The notes: generated by a model not told the origin, from the sequence alone. A DNA stretch of 64,000 bases from Laedolimicola ammoniilytica (GCF_025567165.1 NZ_JAOQKC010000001.1:1-64000); one strand, 5' to 3'; positions 52,068-61,402 are shown, numbered from the stretch's first letter. Made by a program: numbers and translations.

Positions 52068-53402
52068 TTAAGTATCAGCAAAATGCAGATTCCGAATCAT
52101 CCGGTAATACACCGGAATCAGCAGTCCGCAGGCTCCGGCCCAGGCCAGAGGACTGGCCAGACAGACGCCCATATAGCCGATAGCTGCCGTAAGGCCGATG
52201 GTGGCGGTCAGACGCATGACGAGCTCTATCATACAGGCGGCAAAGGGAGCAGTACCATTCTGCATGCTCTGGATGCTGGTCCGGTAGACAGCCAGAAGTC
52301 CCAGCAGCCAGTAGAAGGGAGCCACGATCAGCAGATAGCCGTTGGCATAGGAGAAGATTTCATCACTGGGATTTGCGATAAATAGTGTTACAATGGGGTG
52401 GCGCAGCAGAATGATTCCGGCGCACATCAGGAGATTCAGAGCCTCCGTCTGGAGCAGAGAAGCCCGGACGCCTGCCAGAATTCTGTCCTTTTTACCGGCT
52501 CCATAGTTTTGGGCCACATAGTTGGAGATAGCGGTCATCATGGCGTTATTGACCAGAACGGATACCTGGTCGGCCTTGGTAGCGGCTGTATAGCCGGCGA
52601 CTGCCGCAGATCCCAGAGCGTTGACGGTAGACTGCATGGAGATCTGGCCAATGCACATGACAGACATCTGGAAGCCCATGGGAAAACCGATTTTCAGATG
52701 GGAGATAAGATCCGGGCCGATGCCGTGAAAACCCGTCCGGTGGAGCCGCAGTATTTCAAAGGAACGTAAACCCGCAATCAGGCACAAAAAGGCCGAAATA
52801 AACTGGGACAGTACCGTCGCCCAGGCAGCGCCTGCTACGCCCATGTGCAGTGGGACGATAAAAACGATATCAAGAACCACATTTAAGAGCGAAGAAAAGA
52901 TCAGAAAGTACAGGGGTGTCCGGCTGTCGCCGAGAGCCCGGAGCAGATTGGAGATCAGATTGTAGAAAACCGGCGCGGCGGTGCCAAGCAGGATAACGAA
53001 CATATAGTCATAGGCCTGCTGATAGATATCCTCCGGCGTATGGATCCAGTCCAGGATCGGACGGGAGAGCGCGCAGCAAACCAGTGTTACGAAAATGGTA
53101 AAAAGGATGCTTAACAGGGTGGACGCAGCTACGCTTCTGCGCATACCGACTGTGTCTTTTGCGCCGAACCGCTGACCCAGACAGATACCGAAGCCATTGG
53201 TAAAGCCCTGGATAAAGCAGAGTACAAAATATACAATCATACTGGTGGCGCCTACGGCAGCCAGCGCGTCGGCGCCCAGCGTCCGTCCCACAATGACAGA
53301 ATCTGCCAGCGTGTAAAATAACTGGAACAGGTTGCCTCCGATTACCGGAAGCGCAAAGATAAGAAGCGCCCGGAACGGGCGCCCTTCGGTCAGGTCTAGC
53401 AT
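52068..53402 (-). CDS. MATE-family efflux transporter
   Basis: A 444-residue transporter with 12 hydrophobic segments in two similar halves. The start ALLIFALPVIGGNLFQLFYTL is followed by DSVIVGRTLGADALAAVGAT, the MATE entry motif. MATE proteins export drugs or metabolites using Na+ or H+. Substrate unknown. Confidence 0.92.
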   Translation of the reverse strand: MLDLTEGRPFRALLIFALPVIGGNLFQLFYTLADSVIVGRTLGADALAAVGATSMIVYFVLCFIQGFTNGFGICLGQRFGAKDTVGMRRSVAASTLLSILFTIFVTLVCCALSRPILDWIHTPEDIYQQAYDYMFVILLGTAAPVFYNLISNLLRALGDSRTPLYFLIFSSLLNVVLDIVFIVPLHMGVAGAAWATVLSQFISAFLCLIAGLRSFEILRLHRTGFHGIGPDLISHLKIGFPMGFQMSVMCIGQISMQSTVNALGSAAVAGYTAATKADQVSVLVNNAMMTAISNYVAQNYGAGKKDRILAGVRASLLQTEALNLLMCAGIILLRHPIVTLFIANPSDEIFSYANGYLLIVAPFYWLLGLLAVYRTSIQSMQNGTAPFAACMIELVMRLTATIGLTAAIGYMGVCLASPLAWAGACGLLIPVYYRMIRNLHFADT

Positions 53403-53481
53403 AGATAGCAGGCTCTCCTTTTCGATGTCATACGAATACGATTTTAAATCTTTCTTATAGTAACGCGGAGAAAAAGAGAGG

Positions 53482-54642
53482 TCAAGAAAAATTTTGCCAG
53501 TTTATGTGCCGCTTTTTCAGGCGCAGATATACGTACTCCCGGAAAAGGGTGTACAAAACGGAGGTCAGTGGGATAAAGACAAGCATTCCCACAATTCCCA
53601 TCAGATTTCCGCCAATTGTCACAGCCGCAAGCACCCAGATGGAGGGCAGCCCGACAGAGCCGCCGACCACATGAGGATAAATCAGATTTCCCTCCAGCTG
53701 TTGAAGAACCAGAAATACAAGAATAAACAAAACAGCCTGTTTGGGACTTACCATGAAAATGAGAAAGGTTGCCGTTGCACAGCCTATGAATGCGCCGAAA
53801 ATGGGAATCAAAGCGGTAAACGCAATCAGAATTCCGATTAAAAGCGCATAGGGCATTTTTAAAATACTTAAGACAAGGAGAAACATACTTCCGAGAATCA
53901 CCGCTTCCAGGCACTGTCCGGTAAGAAAATTTGCAAAGGTCCGATAAGTCAGGGAACAGATTCGAAGGGAGGCTTCCGCTTTTTCTTTTGGGAGAAAGGC
54001 AAAAAATACCTTCCTTACCTGAATGCGCAATTTTTCTTTCTGAAACAGAATATAACAGGCAAAAGAAAACGCGATAAAAAAGGTCGTGATACCGCTGACG
54101 ATGGAGCCGACAGCCAGTATGGTTGTGTTCATCACATTTCCGGTTCCTTTTCCCAGAAGGCCCATTCCCCATCTGACGGCCTGGTCCGGATCAAACCGGA
54201 TCTGATTTACCAGCTGCACGATTTCCTGGTTATTGTGTGAAAATTCCAGAATCCAGGTCTGCATCTGAGGAATAAAGGCAGTGATGTTTGTGATTAGAGT
54301 TCCGATGGTCCTGGTAAGCTGGGGAATGACTCCAAACATCACGAGGACAAGGAGGACGACAATCCCGGTAAGGGTGAGAAGCAGGCTTACGGGCCGCGCG
54401 AATTTTTCGGCGGCCTTCGTTCCTTTTTCCTTTGCGTTTCCAAAGAGCTTCTTTTCTAAGAAGCTCATGGGGACATTGATGACAAAGGCGATGGCGCCTC
54501 CCAGCGCAAAGGGAGACAGAATGTCCCAGATGGTTTTTATTACATCGATCACGATATCGAATTTCCACAGCGCAATGACAAAAAATGCGGTAAATACGAT
54601 GAGTTCGCGGATTTTTTTCATGGATAAGTTATTTAGATCCAT
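53482..54642 (-). CDS. AI-2E family transporter
   Basis: A ~386-residue PF01594 protein with about seven to eight hydrophobic segments. Motifs: GGAIAFVINVPMSFLEK at the N-terminus and FTALIPIFGAFIGCATATFL, QQLEGNLIYPHVVGGSVGLP toward the C-terminus, typical of the family (PerM/TqsA/NhaP-like exporters). ATG 54642 is preferred with GGAG 6 bp upstream; it overlaps the P-type ATPase gene by 14 bp. Confidence 0.9.
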   Translation of the reverse strand: MDLNNLSMKKIRELIVFTAFFVIALWKFDIVIDVIKTIWDILSPFALGGAIAFVINVPMSFLEKKLFGNAKEKGTKAAEKFARPVSLLLTLTGIVVLLVLVMFGVIPQLTRTIGTLITNITAFIPQMQTWILEFSHNNQEIVQLVNQIRFDPDQAVRWGMGLLGKGTGNVMNTTILAVGSIVSGITTFFIAFSFACYILFQKEKLRIQVRKVFFAFLPKEKAEASLRICSLTYRTFANFLTGQCLEAVILGSMFLLVLSILKMPYALLIGILIAFTALIPIFGAFIGCATATFLIFMVSPKQAVLFILVFLVLQQLEGNLIYPHVVGGSVGLPSIWVLAAVTIGGNLMGIVGMLVFIPLTSVLYTLFREYVYLRLKKRHINWQNFS

Positions 54643-57262
54643 TGTTTTCTCCATTCTTTTTTAATTTCATACGAATCCATTTCAGCGCCTGAATGAGCAA
54701 AAGACTGATAACTGCATACAGATATATCTGGCCAAGCTGCGTCAGGTTCAGGGATTCCACCTTAAACAGGAGATGAAGGACGGGAAGGGTCAGTACGGCT
54801 GTGATAAGCACTGCGCCCAGGGCAAAGGCTCCCAACAGCCAGGGATTCTGAAAGAAGCGGCTGGTAAAGAGAACCGGGTGATCGGATTTGCAGTTAAAGC
54901 CGTGGAACAGACGCGACAGGCAAAGGGTTCCAAATGCATACGTGCTTCCAAGCAGCGCGCCGTTCTGATGGTATCCGGTCAGAAATCCAACCATCGTCAT
55001 GATACCGATGACCAGGCCCTCCAGGCCGATTTTGCTGAGAAAATCTTTTGTCAGAATCGACTCACCCGCAGCGCGCGGCTTTTCCTTCATGACCTCGCTG
55101 CTATGGGGCTCTACGCCCAGGGCAATTGCCGGAAGGCTGTCTGTCAGAAGATTGATAAACAGCAGATGTACCGGTGCAAACGGAACCGGAAAGCCTGCTA
55201 TCGACGCGCAAAGAACCGTCAGGATTGCTCCGAAGTTTCCGGACAACAGAAACTGGATTGCGTACTTAATATTCCGATAGACGTTACGGCCATTTTCTAC
55301 TGCCTTTACAATCGTTGCAAAGTTATCATCGGTAAGCACCATCGCTGCAGCATCCTTGGCAACCTCTGTTCCGGTGATTCCCATGGCAACGCCAATGTCT
55401 GCCTGTTTCAGCGCGGGGGCGTCATTGACGCCATCTCCGGTCATTGCGACAATCATACCTCTTTCCTGCCATGCGCGGACAATACGGATCTTATGCTCCG
55501 GAGATACCCTTGCGTACACCGAAATATTCGGGACCAGCGCTTTTAGCTCCTCATCGCTTAAATGTTCAATATCCGCTCCCTCGCAGGCTTCAGATAAGTC
55601 TTGTAAAATGCCGATTCTTTTCGCGATTGCCGCCGCTGTTATCTTATGATCCCCGGTGATCATAACTGGCCGGATTCCGGCTCTGATACATTCGGTAACC
55701 GCTGCCTTCGATTCCTCTCTCGGCGGATCCATCATAGCGATCAGACCCAGGAAGATCAGATGATTTTCATCTTCGGCGGTTAAGAGATGTTCTTCCGGAA
55801 GGGGCCGGTAGGTAAAGGCAAGCACGCGGAGTCCTTCCATGGAAAATTCCTGATTCTGTTTTTGGATTTTCTCTTTATCGTCCGCTGTCATTTCCCGGAC
55901 GCCCTCTTTGGTCCAGATCTGTTTCGTCCGTTCAAGGAGACAGTCTACCGCGCCTTTTACGATCAGTCGGTTCTCACCGTCTATTTCATGAAGGGTTGAC
56001 ATCATTTTACGTTCACTGTCAAAGGGAAGCTCTCCGTTCCTGGGATAAGCGCTTCTTACTTCCGCGGCATGAATTCCGCAGCGGCTTCCCAGATTAATCA
56101 GAGCAGTTTCTGTGGGATCTCCGATTTCGACTCCATTTTCATTGGTTGAATCATTGCATAAAATACTGCAGTCCAGAAGATATCGTTGCGCCGGATCCAT
56201 TACATCAATGGCAGACGCGGAAATCCGTTTTTCATCTATATAATAATCCTCTACGGTCATCTTGTTCTGGGTAAGCGTTCCTGTTTTATCGGAACAGATA
56301 ATAGAGACACTTCCAAGACCCTCCACCGCCTGAAGCTTGCGAATGATAGCGTGTTCCTTCGCCATTTTCTGCGTTCCAAAGGAAAGAACTATGGTGACGA
56401 TGGAGCTTAAGGCCTCCGGAATTGCAGCGACCGCAAGCGCTACGGCAAACAGAAAGGCGTTGCCGGGCTGTTCACCCCGGAACACGCTGAGGGCAAATAA
56501 GATTCCGCAAAAAAGCAGAATTAAGATGGAAAGCTTCTTTCCGAAGGCCTCCAGATTTACCTGGAGGGGCGTCTGCTTTTCTGAGGTGGATTTCAAAAGT
56601 CCGGCAATCTTCCCGACCTCGGTCTGCATTCCGATGGCGGTCACAACTGCCCTGCCGCGGCCATAGGTCACAAAGCTTCCAGAGAACAGCATATTAGTCC
56701 GATCGCCAAGGGGAACCTCTGCGGAAAGAGTATCCAGGCTTTTTTCTACAGCAAGGCTTTCTCCGGTAAGAGCGCTTTCGTCAATCTTCAGACTGGCGTT
56801 CTCGATTAATCTTCCGTCTGCCGGAATCATATCGCCTGCCTCAAGCAAGATGATATCCCCGATGACCAGCTCCCTTGCCGGAAGCTGAACGACTGTACCG
56901 TCGCGCAATACTTTGGCTTCCGGGCCGGCAAGCGTCTTCAGGCTTTGCAGGGATTGTTCTGCCTTTATGGTCTGAACAGTTCCTAAAATTGCATTAATCG
57001 TGATAACGATCAGAATAACGAGCGCGCTTTCCATGTCTCCGAGCACACCGGATATGATTGCCGACGCAATCAGAATAAGCACCAGAAAATCCCGATACTG
57101 TTCAAAGAAAATCTGTGGGATGCTTTTCTTTTTTCCTTCCGCAAGTTCATTCCAGCCGTAGATCTCTCTGGCTTTTTTTACTTCTTCGCCGGTAAGTCCG
57201 GATTCTCTGCTGTTCACATGTTTCAGAACATCTTCCGGCGTTTGCTGATAAATTTGTTTCAT
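54629..57262 (-). CDS. P-type cation-transporting ATPase, probably Mn2+ (or Ca2+/Mn2+) exporter
   Basis: An 877-residue P2A-type ATPase with cation_ATPase_N, E1-E2, HAD and C-terminal membrane domains. Motifs: ALTGES, phosphorylation CSDKTGTLTQNKM, MTGDGVNDAPALKQAD; the M4 metal motif is AAIPEALSSIVTIVL instead of the usual PEGLPAVVT-like run. Family members move Ca2+, but control by a yybP-ykoY Mn2+ riboswitch (57309-57439) points to Mn2+ export, as in Lactococcus YoaB. AGGAGG precedes the ATG at 57262. Confidence 0.9.
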   Translation of the reverse strand: MKQIYQQTPEDVLKHVNSRESGLTGEEVKKAREIYGWNELAEGKKKSIPQIFFEQYRDFLVLILIASAIISGVLGDMESALVILIVITINAILGTVQTIKAEQSLQSLKTLAGPEAKVLRDGTVVQLPARELVIGDIILLEAGDMIPADGRLIENASLKIDESALTGESLAVEKSLDTLSAEVPLGDRTNMLFSGSFVTYGRGRAVVTAIGMQTEVGKIAGLLKSTSEKQTPLQVNLEAFGKKLSILILLFCGILFALSVFRGEQPGNAFLFAVALAVAAIPEALSSIVTIVLSFGTQKMAKEHAIIRKLQAVEGLGSVSIICSDKTGTLTQNKMTVEDYYIDEKRISASAIDVMDPAQRYLLDCSILCNDSTNENGVEIGDPTETALINLGSRCGIHAAEVRSAYPRNGELPFDSERKMMSTLHEIDGENRLIVKGAVDCLLERTKQIWTKEGVREMTADDKEKIQKQNQEFSMEGLRVLAFTYRPLPEEHLLTAEDENHLIFLGLIAMMDPPREESKAAVTECIRAGIRPVMITGDHKITAAAIAKRIGILQDLSEACEGADIEHLSDEELKALVPNISVYARVSPEHKIRIVRAWQERGMIVAMTGDGVNDAPALKQADIGVAMGITGTEVAKDAAAMVLTDDNFATIVKAVENGRNVYRNIKYAIQFLLSGNFGAILTVLCASIAGFPVPFAPVHLLFINLLTDSLPAIALGVEPHSSEVMKEKPRAAGESILTKDFLSKIGLEGLVIGIMTMVGFLTGYHQNGALLGSTYAFGTLCLSRLFHGFNCKSDHPVLFTSRFFQNPWLLGAFALGAVLITAVLTLPVLHLLFKVESLNLTQLGQIYLYAVISLLLIQALKWIRMKLKKNGENNGSK

Positions 57263-57308
57263 ATGATTTCCTCCTTTTTCCTAAGTATTGCCAACAGAAA
57301 TTTTTGTA

Positions 57309-57355
57309 TAAAAAAAGAGACCTTTATTGCACAATAAATATGCAATAAAAGTCTC
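57309..57355 (-). terminator. riboswitch expression-platform terminator
   Basis: On minus: GAGACTTTTATTGCA pairs with TGCAATAAAGGTCTC (57317-57331 and 57341-57355) and is followed by TTTTTTT. The 5' arm overlaps the 3' P1 strand of the yybP-ykoY aptamer, giving mutually exclusive folds. Confidence 0.9.
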
Positions 57356-57439
57356 ACTGTTTTTTTGTGACACCGGATGCTTCCACCGTATTGACGACGC
57401 CACAAACGCAGATTCGCAAGCGTAAGTTACTCCCTTTTA
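57347..57439 (-). ncRNA. yybP-ykoY manganese riboswitch
   Basis: On minus the sequence starts AAAAGGGAGTAACTTACGC, continues GGCGTCGTCAATACGGTGG and CATCCGGTGTCACA, and closes with CAGTGAGACTTTT. The conserved GGGAGTA, GTCGTCAATACG and CCGG/TGACA pieces, with P1 formed by AAAAG and CTTTT-like strands, match the yybP-ykoY aptamer. Mn2+ would stabilise P1 and prevent the overlapping terminator. It precedes a P-type ATPase gene, so manganese should induce the pump. Confidence 0.93.
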
Positions 57440-57450
57440 TTTAAGAAAAC

Positions 57451-57478
57451 TATATACCATCGCTGTTGTTTCTGTCAA
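57451..57478 (-). promoter_or_regulatory. promoter of the riboswitch/ATPase transcript
   Basis: On minus: TTGACA (57473-57478), a 16-nt spacer and TATATA (57451-57456), 12 bp upstream of the aptamer. Confidence 0.7.
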
Positions 57479-57518
57479 GAAGTATATTTCATTTGCCATT
57501 TATCCCTACGGAATTCCC

Positions 57519-57947
57519 TTAATATCCCCAAGTCATGAGCTTCCATTTTCCGCCTTCGCTCCGGGCCAGCCACCAGGACCAGGTGTATTCTTCGTTCGCT
57601 TCCCATGCGCCGCCGCCATTTTCCGGTGAACGGAAGCTGCTGTCAAATGCGATGCATTGGGTAAAAGGCTCTTTCTCGTCTTTTTCCGTTCGCAAATCGT
57701 TCATCCATGCAAGGGTATCGGGATCACTGCAGGTTTCATCGGATATATAGGAGAGGCTATGTAATTCGCAGCCCTCAAAGGAACGGAACTGTTTTCGTAT
57801 AACCTTAATGGCGGCGTCCATGTCTTCTTTGGAATAAAGGGAAGAGGTTCCATAATCGATTTCTACCTCTGAGGTATCGGCTTTTCCGCAGCCGACGAAA
57901 AGAAGTGTCAGCATAAGGAAAAGGATTATAGTTATCATTTTTTTCAT
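57519..57947 (-). CDS. small lipoprotein, unknown function
   Basis: A 142-residue protein with signal MKKMITIILFLMLTLLFVGC and lipobox LLFVGC (Cys20), then a soluble ~120-residue domain that ends in a Trp-rich run (WSWWLARSEGGKWKLMTWGY). The C-terminal layout of strands and Trp suggests a small NTF2-like or DUF-type lipoprotein, but I cannot name it. AGGAGGCAGCC precedes the ATG. Confidence 0.75.
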   Translation of the reverse strand: MKKMITIILFLMLTLLFVGCGKADTSEVEIDYGTSSLYSKEDMDAAIKVIRKQFRSFEGCELHSLSYISDETCSDPDTLAWMNDLRTEKDEKEPFTQCIAFDSSFRSPENGGGAWEANEEYTWSWWLARSEGGKWKLMTWGY

Positions 57948-57992
57948 AGCGGCTGCCTCCTTATCATTTGGGACGGAGATATTTCGCCTTGC

Positions 57993-59189
57993 TTATTCTT
58001 GTAGCAACCAATCGGCTATATCGTGAATTTCGATTCCTTCATAGCTATATTGGGGATGTTTGGTTCTGGCAATCATCATTTTCGGATAAGCATCTCGAAT
58101 TTGAAGCAGAGGAGAGCATTCTCTCTCAAATGTTTCCTGCCCGGAAATGTTGTCGCTGACCTGAATATAAAACTTCTCACTGCCTCTCTGAGCAACAAAG
58201 TCGATTTCCTTTTGATAGAGCTTGCCGACATAAACATCATATCCACGGCGGAGAAGCTCGATGCAAACGATGTTTTCATAGACTCTGCCATAATCCATAT
58301 TTCTGCTTCCCAGTATTGCATATCGAATACCGCTGTCACACAAATAGAACTTTTCAGAGCTTTCAAGGTATTTCTTGCCTCGGATGTCGTATCTCTTAAT
58401 ATCATAAAATACAAAAGCATTGCACAAATACTTAATGTACTTGCCGACGGTTACATGGTTGGTCGGAGTCTCATTTGTTGTCAGTAGCTGACTGACCTTA
58501 TTCGGAGAAGTCAGGTTGCTGATATTATCCATAAGGAACTCGCTCAGACGCTGTAAAACCAAAGTGTCCGGGAGCGCATATTTCTGCACCAAATCCCTTG
58601 TAACAATCGTTTCGTAGACCTCTTTGATATAGTTTGTTCTGTCTTTTTCGGTTCTGTAAGCGTAAGAACCTGCTAAACCGCCCTTGATGGCGTACTCATC
58701 AAAGAGGTTATCTTTATCACTAACATCATCATAATATTGGCAATATTCCTGGAAGCTGAAAGGAAACACATGAATTTCAATATAGCGTCCGGTAAACAGA
58801 GTTGCCAGATCCGCACTCAACAGGAAAGCATTGGAGCCGGTCACATAAATATCGTACTTCTCTTTGGAGTAAAGGCTGTTGATCGCCAACTCAAACTTGG
58901 GGCACATCTGAACCTCGTCTACAAACAGGTAGTTCGTTTTACCTTCCTGATAATGTTCTTCCACATAGGCGTGTAAGGCATGGTATTCTTTGATTTCTTC
59001 ATACGCCAAATCCATGAAGTCAATGAAGATAATATTGATGTTTTCAAAATTGCTTTTCAGATACGCAATATACGCCTGCATCAGTTTGGACTTACCAGAG
59101 CGACGAATACCGGTGATTATCTTGATGTCAGGAGTGCCATTCAGTTCAATGATTCTATCAAGATATTTTGCTCTCGTGATGGTTTTCAT
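57993..59189 (-). CDS. AAA ATPase with DUF4143 domain
   Basis: A ~398-residue protein. N-terminal AAA_14: Walker A GIRRSGKSKLMQ near residue 20, Walker B YLFVDEVQMC. The C-terminal DUF4143 (ending in YQKEIDFVAQRGSEKFYIQV) resembles a nuclease-like fold (EIDFV and QV strands). The ATG at 59189 has GGGTGAC upstream; a longer frame to 59279 crosses AT-rich repeats. Such proteins are frequent, often in multiple copies, with unknown role. Upstream are three GCTTTCAAAAA repeats. Confidence 0.88.
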   Translation of the reverse strand: MKTITRAKYLDRIIELNGTPDIKIITGIRRSGKSKLMQAYIAYLKSNFENINIIFIDFMDLAYEEIKEYHALHAYVEEHYQEGKTNYLFVDEVQMCPKFELAINSLYSKEKYDIYVTGSNAFLLSADLATLFTGRYIEIHVFPFSFQEYCQYYDDVSDKDNLFDEYAIKGGLAGSYAYRTEKDRTNYIKEVYETIVTRDLVQKYALPDTLVLQRLSEFLMDNISNLTSPNKVSQLLTTNETPTNHVTVGKYIKYLCNAFVFYDIKRYDIRGKKYLESSEKFYLCDSGIRYAILGSRNMDYGRVYENIVCIELLRRGYDVYVGKLYQKEIDFVAQRGSEKFYIQVSDNISGQETFERECSPLLQIRDAYPKMMIARTKHPQYSYEGIEIHDIADWLLQE

Positions 59190-59199
59190 ATCGTCACCC

Positions 59200-59322
59200 G
59201 CTTTCAAAAATTGAAATTTTTTCATTTCTCGAAACCGCCTCGCTGTACTTATTATACTGTCTGCTAATAGTATATGCAAGATGTCGCTTTCAAAAACACA
59301 AATTTTTTTATTTTTTGAAAGC
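59200..59322. repeat. three copies of GCTTTCAAAAA upstream of the DUF4143 gene
   Basis: GCTTTCAAAAA occurs at 59200-59210 and 59286-59296, with an inverted copy (TTTTTTGAAAGC) at 59311-59322. The last two form a hairpin-capable inverted repeat. It may be an operator, but binding is only a guess. Confidence 0.5.
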
Positions 59323-59336
59323 AGGAACTATGTAAA

Positions 59337-59354
59337 GGCAGCTCGAAGGCTGCC
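59337..59354 (-). terminator. hairpin after the redoxin gene
   Basis: GGCAGC (59337-59342) and GCTGCC (59349-59354) pair with a 6-nt loop. On minus only a TTTA follows, so it is a weak terminator at best. A CCTGTttacACAGG palindrome lies at 59372-59385. Confidence 0.45.
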
Positions 59355-59394
59355 TCAGGCACCAAGCCTATCCTGTTTACACAGGTTTAATACA

Positions 59395-60339
59395 TTATTT
59401 CTGATCAAGTATGGACTGAATCTGTTTCATCAACTGCTCGTAGTTTGACTGATCATTGATTCCGCCCATGAAAGGTTCGCCAATGATATTTCCGTCTTTA
59501 TCCACGAGAACGGTTGTCGGGAATGCCATAATGTTTCCCGCATATTTTCCAACGGTTGAATCGGAATCGAAGGTCAGGTTTTTGTAGGAAGCTCCCTGGG
59601 CCTTCAGGATTTCTTTCGCTTCTTTGATTCCATCCTGATTATTATCTAAGGTATCGGTATTGATACCGACAACTTCGCCGCCCATGTCCCTGATTTCATC
59701 ATTTAATTCATTCAGTTTGGAAAGTTCTTCAACGCAGGGCTTGCATCCGCTGAACCAGAAGTTTACAACCGTCACTTTATTCTGGGCGAAAAGGCTTTCA
59801 TCTACATCGTTACCATCCAGGTCTTTCCCTTTGAAACCGTGGAACACACCTGCAGAGTCAGCTGAGCTGGAGGAACTACCGCTGGAAGAATCAGATGCGG
59901 CAATTTCTTTTTCAAGTTTTGTAATTTCTTCTTCGATGCCCCGAATCGTTTCTATGTCTTTACTCAGGGTAGCATATTCTTCTTCGGAGAAAGAATCTTT
60001 GTTTGATTCTATTGTATTTGCAAGAAAGTCCGCATAGTTTTCATTCATGGTATCATCGTTGACGTTCTTACTCATAAAGCCAAAGACCTTGTCCCATACA
60101 TTTTTGTGATCTGCAAAAATCCGGTTCTCCTGCTGGTACAGGTCGTCCAGCTTTTCGGCGGGCGCAGACGTTCCACCTGCATCTGTGGCGGAAGCAGACT
60201 CCTGTTCCGTGTTTTCCGCTGTCGCGGAATCAGAGGAATTTCCACAACCAGTGAATGCAAAAAGCATGGAAATGGCAAGAGAGGCCGCAATTGCTTTTTT
60301 CAATTTCATTGAGTTTTTTCTGCGTAATTTGTTTTTCAT
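59395..60339 (-). CDS. TlpA-like thioredoxin-fold lipoprotein
   Basis: A ~314-residue protein. The lipoprotein signal ends at LLFAFTGCG (Cys after a basic start MKNKLRRKNSMKLKKA), a Ser/Ala-rich linker and a helical region (~60-150) follow, then a TlpA/AhpC-TSA redoxin domain with TVVNFWFSGCKPCVEELSKL (CKPC active site) and FPTTVLVDKDGNIIG. The ATG at 60339 has AAGGAG upstream. It would act as an extracytoplasmic thiol reductant or oxidant, fed by the adjacent Fe-S membrane protein. Confidence 0.9.
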   Translation of the reverse strand: MKNKLRRKNSMKLKKAIAASLAISMLFAFTGCGNSSDSATAENTEQESASATDAGGTSAPAEKLDDLYQQENRIFADHKNVWDKVFGFMSKNVNDDTMNENYADFLANTIESNKDSFSEEEYATLSKDIETIRGIEEEITKLEKEIAASDSSSGSSSSSADSAGVFHGFKGKDLDGNDVDESLFAQNKVTVVNFWFSGCKPCVEELSKLNELNDEIRDMGGEVVGINTDTLDNNQDGIKEAKEILKAQGASYKNLTFDSDSTVGKYAGNIMAFPTTVLVDKDGNIIGEPFMGGINDQSNYEQLMKQIQSILDQK

Positions 60340-60381
60340 GGTTTTTAATCTCCTTTTGAATATGATTTGATTCATTTTACT

Positions 60382-61269
60382 TTATTTATGGTCAGCCTGT
60401 TTCTTGCCTGAAAATCCGTAATGATAGCAGATCGCGTTTGTTGGACAGGCTTTCATACAGGCTCCACATCGGATACATTCCGGGTGATTTGGTGTGTCTA
60501 CTACATTTACATCCATTTTGCAGGCATGACTGCATTTTTGACAGCTGACACATTTTTCAGAATCTACCTGAATCTTAAGAAAGGATACTCTGTTAAACAG
60601 CGAGTAAACAGCGCCAAGCGGGCAGATCCACTTACAGAATGGACGGTAAAACAGAATGCTTAAGATGATTACAAGTATAAGGATTATAAACTTAAATGTA
60701 AATAAGTGCCCGAGTGCCGCACGGATTCCTGAATTAGCAAGGGACAGTGGAATTGCGCCTTCAAGTACGCCTTGCGGGCACAGGTATTTGCAGAAGAACG
60801 GGTCTCCCATACCCAGCGAATTCGTTACCAATGCCGGAAGCAGGATAACAAAGACGACCAGAATTGCGTATTTCAGATACCGCAGGGGTTTTAGCTTGGC
60901 AGTAGATAGTTTCTTACCTGGAATTTTATGCAGCAGATCCTGAAACCATCCAAACGGACAGAGAAAACCGCAGATAAATCGTCCGAACAGAACTCCCAGC
61001 AAGATAAAGAATCCGGTGATGTAGTAGGTGAACTTGAATTTTGAGGAACCGACGACAGCCTGGAAAGCTCCAATCGGACAGGCACCGGTGGCAGCCGGGC
61101 AGGAGTAACAGTTCAATCCGGGAACACATATGGTTTTTACCTTTCCCTGATAGAGTTTCCCTTTAAACAGATTCGGAATATGAAGATTGGTCAGCAGTGT
61201 TGCAGCTGCCTGAATCCATCCGCGGAAGCGAACTAGGAAGTTTTTGCTTGATTTTAATTTCTTATCCAA
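60382..61269 (-). CDS. 4Fe-4S membrane protein, NapH-like (CcdA-type role inferred)
   Basis: A ~295-residue membrane protein with a cluster-related loop CVPGLNCYSCPAATGACPIG, GRFICGFLCPFGWFQDLLHK and KYLCPQGVLEG, about five membrane helices, and two C-terminal ferredoxin clusters (CVSCQKCSHACKMD and CIRCGACMKACP). TTG at 61269 is chosen: it overlaps the stop of the CXXC micro-protein (TTGGATAA) and GGAG lies 10 bp upstream. An upstream frame has no signal. With the TlpA-like gene it would transfer electrons across the membrane. Confidence 0.88.
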   Translation of the reverse strand: MDKKLKSSKNFLVRFRGWIQAAATLLTNLHIPNLFKGKLYQGKVKTICVPGLNCYSCPAATGACPIGAFQAVVGSSKFKFTYYITGFFILLGVLFGRFICGFLCPFGWFQDLLHKIPGKKLSTAKLKPLRYLKYAILVVFVILLPALVTNSLGMGDPFFCKYLCPQGVLEGAIPLSLANSGIRAALGHLFTFKFIILILVIILSILFYRPFCKWICPLGAVYSLFNRVSFLKIQVDSEKCVSCQKCSHACKMDVNVVDTPNHPECIRCGACMKACPTNAICYHYGFSGKKQADHK

Positions 61270-61402
61270 TTCCCACACACTCCATACATAATTTGATTGC
61301 CTTACTGAGTACGACTGCAGCCTCTCCACGGAAAATCCCAACAAGAAAAAATACGAGACCAGCTGCAAGTAAAAAAATCTGTATTGCTTTTTCTGATTTC
61401 AT
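61262..61402 (-). CDS. CD1871A-family CXXC micro-protein
   Basis: A 46-residue protein, MKSEKAIQIFLLAAGLVFFL then VGIFRGEAAVVLSKAIKLCM and ECVGIG: one membrane helix and a C-terminal CMEC (CXXC). It matches the small family named after CD1871A. It overlaps the Fe-S membrane protein gene. The single CXXC right after the helix may relay thiol electrons. Confidence 0.9.
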   Translation of the reverse strand: MKSEKAIQIFLLAAGLVFFLVGIFRGEAAVVLSKAIKLCMECVGIG

